Assembly: GCA_026874595.1 (NCBI GenBank)
Contig: CM049306.1
Span: forward strand, 102,253,142 to 102,317,141
Reading direction: 5' to 3'
Length of the DNA stretch: 64,000 nt
DNA from: Sipunculus nudus
Lineage: Eukaryota; Annelida; Sipuncula; Golfingiida; Sipunculidae
The position numbers and the translations under genes were made by a program. Below, piece by piece: positions 58,301 through 64,000 of this stretch (its first letter is position 1; each line of letters opens with the position of its first letter). Below the pieces are notes generated by a model, which made no database searches, had not been told where the DNA came from, and saw only the letters and a program-made list of their open reading frames with translations.

Positions 58301-60657
58301 CATATGAAGGAAATTAATGATAGACAAAGATGCAGTTGATAATATTAATCTAGATTCCTACTGTGTCTAGTGTGTACATTGATGTGAAATTAGTCCAAAA
58401 TGAATATATCACATTTATTTTTTTAAATATAAATAAAAGCCATAAAACCAGGTACTTATGATCATTATTTAAGTGTGTGAATTTTGTACATTCTGGATTC
58501 TCAACACCATTGTTTGGTGAAAACTGAATAAATACCAGAGATGGTGGGAATACTTTGCAATTGTATTAAAATACGAATATGAGTGTGTTCTCCATTATAA
58601 ATTTCTTGCATAAAGAATAGGAATTCAGGTAAAAATGAAAGTATATGAATACCAGTGCAAATACTTTCCGAATGTATTCATGAATGCATTCATGAATATA
58701 TTCTTTTATATTCTTTAATATTATTTTAATAATCATTTCAGTTATATTTCATTTTAAAAATCATACGATTCTCTTATTATTTTTAATAAAAATTATATCT
58801 GGGACAATATTTGTAATTTTTTTAATAAATAGTTAAACTCTTATATTATATGTTCTGCTTATAAGTTATATGGCCAAGTCAAAATCTGTGTGACAATAGT
58901 ACTCCATTTGTTAATAAAATAAATGAAATCAATTCTCTTCTCTGTCTCCAAAGGTACTATCAAAATCATACATAAGCTTAACAACAACAACTCATAGTAC
59001 AGCTTATACTTATTACCACACAAAACCAGCATGTGCCTCATTTCTAAATCATATTTTTTTATCATATATAACAGCTGAGCGCTGTGACCCATAGGTCCCT
59101 TATTTGTCATTTTGCTGCACTGCTTATTACTTTAATTATTTCCCCATCAGTGTGCCTTATTCTTCTTAAATTTAGTCCAATGACATATTGACCATAACCC
59201 ATGCCATGGCTCAGCCAACCTTTCGGGTACCTTGTGGGATTTTCATGCATTCCACATTCATTGGTCTGTTCTTATCCCTTTAATCCTTACAACTTCCCAA
59301 AAGAATTTGAAGGGTTCTTTGAATCGGAGTGAATATAGAGAATGTGTTAGTGCCTAGCCCCATGCTTGATTTTCATGGAAAATTTAGGATTGTTTTAATT
59401 TGAAAAAAGAAACATATGTATATGTTGCTGGAGTAACAACTGGTTCTTTCCACTGCTGTATTGTAGACGGTGAGGTGGCTGGCCCTGAGATACCCCACAT
59501 GTTAAGGACATTGTGATAAATAACTGCATGAGCTTACAAGGTACTGACGTATCACTACCTGGACCACTTTTATGGACATCATATAATTTAACATATATTT
59601 ATATTTCTTGAAACCTTTTAAAAATCCTATACTTGAGCCAAAAGAGAACTTTTATTCATTTTGCTGATTCAGCATAATTTTTGCTTTATATATTTCAGCA
59701 TAATAATTACATTTGTATTATAAACAGGTTTAATTCTCTGATGAATCTCTTACCTTTTCTTGTTGCATGACGGCCACCTCTATGGCCATTCCTGACCCAG
59801 GCATCCAACCGTAAGGCTTGGACTACAATCATAAACAAATCAATTCCTTTTTCTATTATATACTGTTTCCACTGTCACTGTATGTGGACTAAACTGATAA
59901 TGAAATCAATTCTTTGTTATCAAACAATGATAGATGCAACTGGTATATCAAAAATTATAATGATTATTGATGGATCTGACAACACAGACGGCAAGAACTT
60001 ACTGTATGAGCTACTTCAGAAAATTACTTTAGTATTAATTATTAACAAATAAATAATAAAAATACTTATTAATTAATGCCATATCTATAAATTGGTACTG
60101 TAAACTGAAAAGCTTATAGATTATTCTTAATGTGTATCTTATGGGAAACACTGAACCAAGTATTGTGAGAGTATATAAAAGTATTCATAAGCAAATTATG
60201 TACTGTTGAACCATACCAGTAGCTTCAACAAGAGAGGTTTTCATCAATGGTTAAGAGAAGAAGGATGCTGAATTATATGACTTAGTCAATTGGCTATACA
60301 TACACACATGTATCGGTATATTATGATATTATAATATTTAAAGGGTAATCTCTTGCTTATAGTCACTGTTAGCATTTCTATCAATACCAACTTAGCAAGC
60401 CCCTATACTTATCTTGTAAAATTAGCAAATAGCTTTTGATAAAGCTTTATCAGCACAAGACATCCAAGCAGCATCTAAGAATCCATTCATTAACCTCTCA
60501 TGTAGATTATCTCACTTGCTATGGGAAATATTACGCAGACATCAAATGTTTAACTGTTAATGTGACATAACTTACCTTATTCATGTGTTTAATCTCAACA
60601 AGGGGTATAATAATGTTTCTGTCTGTATTACGCTTGGACCCCTCAAAACATAAAAAG
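52222..60657 (-). CDS. GRAMD4: GRAMD4-like protein, C-terminal part of the GRAM domain (three last coding exons)
   Basis: Minus-strand exons 60576-60657, 59754-59822 and 52222-52323 encode about 83 residues in continuous phase. They read FLCFEGSKRNTDRNIIIPL and VEIKHMNK, then PYGWMPGSGMAIEVAVMQQ, then PYIFGALLNRDECYEDV and a basic/polar tail ending GQEQQ. This is the second half of a GRAM domain: strand FLCF, then ..IPL..I, a hydrophobic strand, then the F...L.RDE.Y helix. The LCFEGSK, LPGSGM-like and FGA...RDE blocks point to GRAMD4 over GRAMD1/2. Family knowledge: GRAMD4 is a membrane-associated GRAM protein with reported mitochondrial, pro-apoptotic roles downstream of E2F1. Upstream exons lie beyond the right edge. 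The ortholog name is from remembered motifs and is less sure than the domain call. Confidence 0.8.
53258..53970 (-). repeat. AT-rich dispersed repeat with AGCTCAG hairpin tip, minus orientation
   Basis: The tip TTTTTAGCTCAGCTGACTAT...GTCATCTGAGCTAT and the following GTCC/GTCTGTC tract are the reverse complement of the right end of 23310-24617. The interior phrases (CCTAATATC, ATATTTACCATAAATATTCC, GATTTAATTTTC) agree as well. The distal boundary is approximate. Confidence 0.7.
54144..55960. mobile_element. GTATCCGC-tipped element with GGTGGCGCCACC box array
   Basis: The left end has GGGTAGTCAACACGCGACTA followed by TGTGTATCCGC. The right end has GAAAACATAGAATCCGCAAA followed by GTTTTGGCGGATAC, giving inverted GTATCCGC tips. 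The interior is a 278-bp dimeric tandem repeat. Each dimer has two 12-bp palindromes GGTGGCGCCACC in different contexts (TGCAGGTGG...CCACCAG and TGTAGGTGG...CCACCTGTC). A GCGGCGATGGCGGCAGCGTC tract precedes the right tip. Confidence 0.8.
54446..56111. repeat. GGTGGCGCCACC boxes at alternating 129/149-bp spacing
   Basis: Exact boxes start at 54446, 54575, 54724, 54853, 55002, 55347, 55625 and 56100. One-base variants start at 55196 and 55476. Successive spacings are 129, 149, 129, 149, then 194, 151, 129 and 149. Confidence 0.92.
59754..59822 (-). CDS. GRAMD4: GRAMD4-like exon (SKPYGWMPGSGM...)
   Basis: Acceptor TGATTGTAG (ending at 59823) and donor GTAAGA (59753-59748). It has 23 whole codons in phase 0 at both ends. 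Confidence 0.82.
60576..60657 (-). CDS. GRAMD4: GRAMD4-like exon (FLCFEGSKRN...)
   Basis: Acceptor TTTATTTCAG (ending at 60658) and donor GTAAG (60575-60571). It has 1 nt completing the previous codon plus 27 codons. A repeat tip starts 13 bp beyond the exon boundary, as in ANKRD16 exon 4. Confidence 0.82.
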
Positions 60658-60670
60658 CTGAAATAAAACA

Positions 60671-60705
60671 AACAAGTGACCCATGGGTCATGACGCTCAG
60701 CTGAC
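60671..60705 (-). repeat. Repeat tip abutting a GRAMD4-like acceptor
   Basis: AACAAGTGACCCATGGGTCA followed by TGACGCTCAGCTGAC, the same tip as at 17813-17845 next to ANKRD16 exon 4. Confidence 0.75.
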
Positions 60706-60845
60706 TGGGAAGAGATTCACAAAAGGAAATTTTATCATCAGAATGGTAGATACCCATTCAACTGAAGCATCAAACAGATTAACCAACAGGCCAAGATTTA
60801 GTCTGTATTTATATATCTGAAAAATAGAGAAAAATGTGTAAACTT

Positions 60846-62462
60846 TAAAAACTAGAATACGGGTAGCCGACAAGTGACTACGTGTATCTGCCAAAATCAG
60901 AGTGAAGTGAGGCATGGATTGAGTGGCAAGGGGAAACAGAGTGAGGTATGTTGCCTATTAGCATGGATGTCTGCAGCCTAAATGTGTATGTAGGTTGTGC
61001 AACCTACCACAAATCCAGAAAGCTGTCCAAGTTGTATACATATGCAAAATTTTAGGCAGAAAAGTCAAACCACTACATGGATATGAGTGATTTTAGCCCA
61101 CGGCAGACAAACAGACAGACGCTGTGCAAAAATGGTTGCAGTTTTGTGTATGATAAAGACCTATGTGAGATCTAAACACAAGCACAATTTTGGCCCAATC
61201 GGTCAAATGGTTCCTGAGATATTAGCTTGGATGTGTGCAGCGTTAACTAGAATGTAGGTGGCACCACCTGTCATAAAATCAAGAAAGCTATCCAGGATGT
61301 ATAAAACTGCAAAATTTTAGGCAGTTATGTCAAACCACTACAGAGAAATGAGTGATTTTAGGCCACGGCAGACCAACAGACAGACGCTGTGCAAAATGTG
61401 CAAAAATGGTTGCGGGTGGCCCCTCCAGTTTTGTGTATGATAAAGACCTATGTGAGATCTATACACATGCAAAATTTTGGCCCAATCGTTCAAACGGTTC
61501 CCGAGATATGAGCTTGGATGTCTGCAGCATAAACTAGAATAAAGGTGGCGCCACCTGTCATAAAATCAAGAAAGCTATCCAGGATGTATAAAACTGCAAA
61601 ATTTTAGGCAGATATGTCAAACCACTGCCAAGATGTGAGTGACTTTATTGCACGGCAGACAAACAGACAGACGCTGTGCAAAAATGGTTGCAGGTGGTGC
61701 CACCAGTTTTGTGTATGATAAAGAGCTATGTTAGATCTATACACATGCAAAATTTTGGCCCGTTCGGTCAAACGGTTCCCGAGATATGAGCTTGGATGTC
61801 ATCAGCGTGAACGTGAATGTAGGTGGTGCCACCTGTCATAAAATCAAGAAAGCTATCCAGGATGTATAAAACTGCAAAATTTTAGGCAGATATGTCAAAC
61901 CACTGCCGAGATATGAGTGACATTATTGCACAGCAGACAAACAGACAGACGCTGTGCAAAATGGTTGCAGGTGGCGCCACCAGTTTAACGTATGATAAAG
62001 AGCTATGTTAGATCTATATACATGCAAAATTTTGGCCCAATCGGTCAAACGGTTCCCGAAATATGAGCTTGGATGTCATCAGCGTGAATGAGAATGTAGG
62101 TGGCGCCACCTGTCATAAAATCAAGAAAGCTATCCAGGATGTATACGCATGCCGAATTTCAGGTGAATTAGTCAATTCACTGCAGAGATATGAGTGATTT
62201 TAACCAAAGGCAGATGAACAGATGTACACTGTGCAAACATGGTTACAGGTGGCGCCACCATTTTTTGGTTATGTTATAGAGCTATCCAAGGGCTACATTA
62301 GTATAAATTTTATTTCCTGATCAGTCAAACGGTTCCCGTGATATGAGCTTGGAAAGCTGATAAAATCAAGTCCCAGAGGAGCTCTCTGGAAACGAACGCA
62401 GCAACGGCGGAGGAACCCGGTCAAAAACATATAGTATCCACAAAACTTCGTTTTGGCAGGTA
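60846..62462. mobile_element. GTATCCGC-family element, second copy, with box array
   Basis: Left end ACTAGAATACGGGTAGCCGA then GTGTATCTGCCAAAATC. Right end GAACCCGGTCAAAAACATAT then CTTCGTTTTGGCAGGTAC. The interior is the same dimeric tandem repeat, with exact GGTGGCGCCACC boxes at 61544, 61970, 62099 and 62248 and variants at 61693 and 61822. The spacings are again 149, 129, 148, 129 and 149. Confidence 0.8.
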
Positions 62463-62464
62463 CA

Positions 62465-63120
62465 AAAATACAGGTGGCTCCACCAGTCTGCAGAAACTAA
62501 TAAAAACACTTACAAACATCAATATCCATGCAAAGAATCATGGTGATCTCCCCATTAGTTGTTCAGATACTTCAGCTTTTGTATCAAATTGTCCATTATT
62601 CTGAGGGATACTTCGGAGTCCTATAGCTTGAAGGATATGGGTAACAGAGACCTAATTTTAAGTTTCCACAGGCACTTTTCATGGGCCTTCTTGCATGACA
62701 AGAATGAAGATTCTAGGTCCAGTTGTTGCGATTTGTACCCTGTTGACAGATAACCACATCTTTAAAGGTATCAAAAAAAGAGAAAATAAATCGTAAAAAT
62801 TTGAAAAAAATAGAGGTGGCGCACCCAGTCTGCAGAAACTGATGGAACAGGTCATGATCAATATGTATGCCGAAAATCATGACCATCAGTGTTGTAGTTA
62901 TTGAGATACTGCAGTTTTTGTATCAAATTTCCCATTATTCTGGGGGGTATTTTGGAGCCATACAGCTTAAAGAATATGGGTAACAGAGACCTAATTTCAG
63001 GTTTCCATGGAGACTTTTCATGGGTCTCCCTGTGTGTCAAGAATGAAGATTCTAGGTCCAGTTTTAATGATTTGTGCCCTGTTAACGGATGTTCATAACT
63101 TTAAAGGTCTCAAAAATAGA
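62465..63120 (+). repeat. Tandem dimer of the ~300-350-bp hairpin-family module
   Basis: Two modules start near 62468 and 62813. Each contains an AGGTGGCKCMACCAGTCTGC-like box, ATCATG, TCAAATT.CCCATTATTCT, GTAACAGAGACCTAATTT and AATGAAGATTCTAGGTCCAG. It belongs to the same family as 47010-47440 and the inverted copy at 5357-6190. Confidence 0.75.
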
Positions 63121-64000
63121 GAAAAAATTCGTAAAACAAGGGACCTATGGGTCACTGTGCTCAGCTGACATTAACCTTGAAGGTAAAAATCTAAAATAAT
63201 ATCAAATGGAGATAAAGTGTAAGAGGAAGAGGTAATAAAGGCCAAAGTTGGTTTATATGATTGGTTTGTATTGATGAGCAAGAAATTGTTGCAAAAAATA
63301 TTTTGTGACCTGACCATGTGTTTCCTAATATTGAAACTAAAGCATGTGAGCAGTTTGTGAACAAATGATCTGTACTATTACCATGATCATTAGTTGGTTT
63401 TTCGATTAACTGTTGACATTTCAGTAGTTTAAACATTTGTTCAATTGAATCTATTTTTTTGTATAATATATATTATTAAATATATATGTATTTTTTTATG
63501 AAATGTATACAGTTGAAGTATAGCTAGTTAACAACATAAAACAGGGCAAACAAAGCCTGATCTCAAATTCTGCTACGGCAGGAAAATAATGAACAAATGT
63601 TTGTATTAAATCCTGATTTTTTTATCACATCAATTATTTTCTAATTTAAGTTTATATTTCTATACATTTCCAATTTAACATATATATCTGAATATAAAAG
63701 TTGATTCATAATTCTCAATTGCATCATCATAAATCTCAATCTTGTCAGATAACACCACATCATGCATACAAATGTTTATTTATTTTTTACCACAAAAATA
63801 TATCTTTTAAATCTGCAAAACAATAAATATCTAAAAATAATACTTGATTTAGATTTCACAATTTTTAATTGTGTCTTTATTTATCCATAATGTGCTTCTA
63901 TTTTATAATAATTTAAGCATACTGATGGGTTCAATTTTATTTGTTAAAATCATTTAAAAGAAAATTGATTTCTTTAAAAATGCTACATTACACAACATTG

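Larger units (their letters stand above)
52324..59753 (-). other. GRAMD4-like intron (7.4 kb) with repeats
   Basis: Holds an AGCTCAG hairpin-tipped repeat (about 53258-53970), the palindromic-box element (54144-55960) with related boxes to 56231, and short direct repeats at 56385-56600. It also carries a diverged CCTGTAACTCGGCC repeat (about 57040-57545), a further piece of the AT-rich family (about 57600-57800) and a repeat tip at 59072-59103. The remainder is AT-rich without visible structure. Confidence 0.6.
60658..64000 (-). other. GRAMD4-like intron, partial, repeat-rich
   Basis: Contains the acceptor-proximal repeat tip (60671-60705), a second palindromic-box element (60846-62462), a dimer of the hairpin-family module (62465-63120) and another tip copy (63137-63170). 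Sequence from 63171 to the end is AT-rich with nothing recognised. Confidence 0.6.

Overview
This window is eukaryotic nuclear DNA from an invertebrate, most likely a mollusc and perhaps a bivalve. It is AT-rich, with split genes, GT-AG introns and microsatellites. It also carries many non-autonomous repeat families of the text-like, palindrome-tipped kind common in mollusc assemblies. The taxon call is an inference from repeat style and protein divergence. No bacterial-type gene, CRISPR array, rRNA, tRNA, reverse transcriptase or transposase ORF was recognised. Most open frames here are chance frames or shadows; the real coding sequence lies in short exons joined by splicing.

Four conserved animal genes can be assembled. 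(1) The 3' half of tafazzin (+ strand, exons at 714-818, 1348-1400, 1689-1766 and 2380-2478). (2) A complete ANKRD16 (- strand, seven coding exons between 31052 and 7622, 371 residues); tafazzin and ANKRD16 point tail to tail. (3) A complete TEX264 (- strand, three coding exons between 42815 and 33745, 346 residues), lying just upstream of ANKRD16. (4) The last three coding exons of a GRAMD4-like gene (- strand, 60657 to 52222), probably with a 3'UTR of several kilobases; its 5' part is beyond the right edge. All exon junctions were checked for GT/AG boundaries and for phase continuity. The four products are linked to mitochondrial lipid remodelling, tRNA-synthetase quality control, ER-phagy and a GRAM-domain membrane protein. 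They do not form an obvious pathway.

The most striking feature is in ANKRD16. The intron after the exon at 15746-15907 is almost entirely a 6.8-kb minisatellite of about 200 units of 33-37 bp. The repeat unit is the last ~30 bp of that exon (encoding GVTPLHLACK, an ankyrin TPLH motif) plus its splice donor. The exon end and its 5' splice site have thus been copied about 200 times into the downstream intron. Units nearest the exon keep the original intronic bases, the middle is homogenised at 34 bp, and the far end holds a 33-bp, frame-preserving variant.

The remaining introns and intergenic DNA are a mosaic of mobile-element relics. They include a 2.37-kb near-identical tandem duplication containing a TIR element, hAT-like and long-TIR MITEs with target-site duplications, and elements tipped with ATGCCCCCGCC, GTATCCCCAGACAA or an AGCTCAGCTGA hairpin. 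Two arrays carry the 12-bp palindrome GGTGGCGCCACC at strictly alternating ~129/~149-bp spacing. One repeat tip built around GACCCATGGGTC lies about 14 bp upstream of a 3' splice site in two unrelated genes (ANKRD16 and GRAMD4-like), in the same orientation in both.
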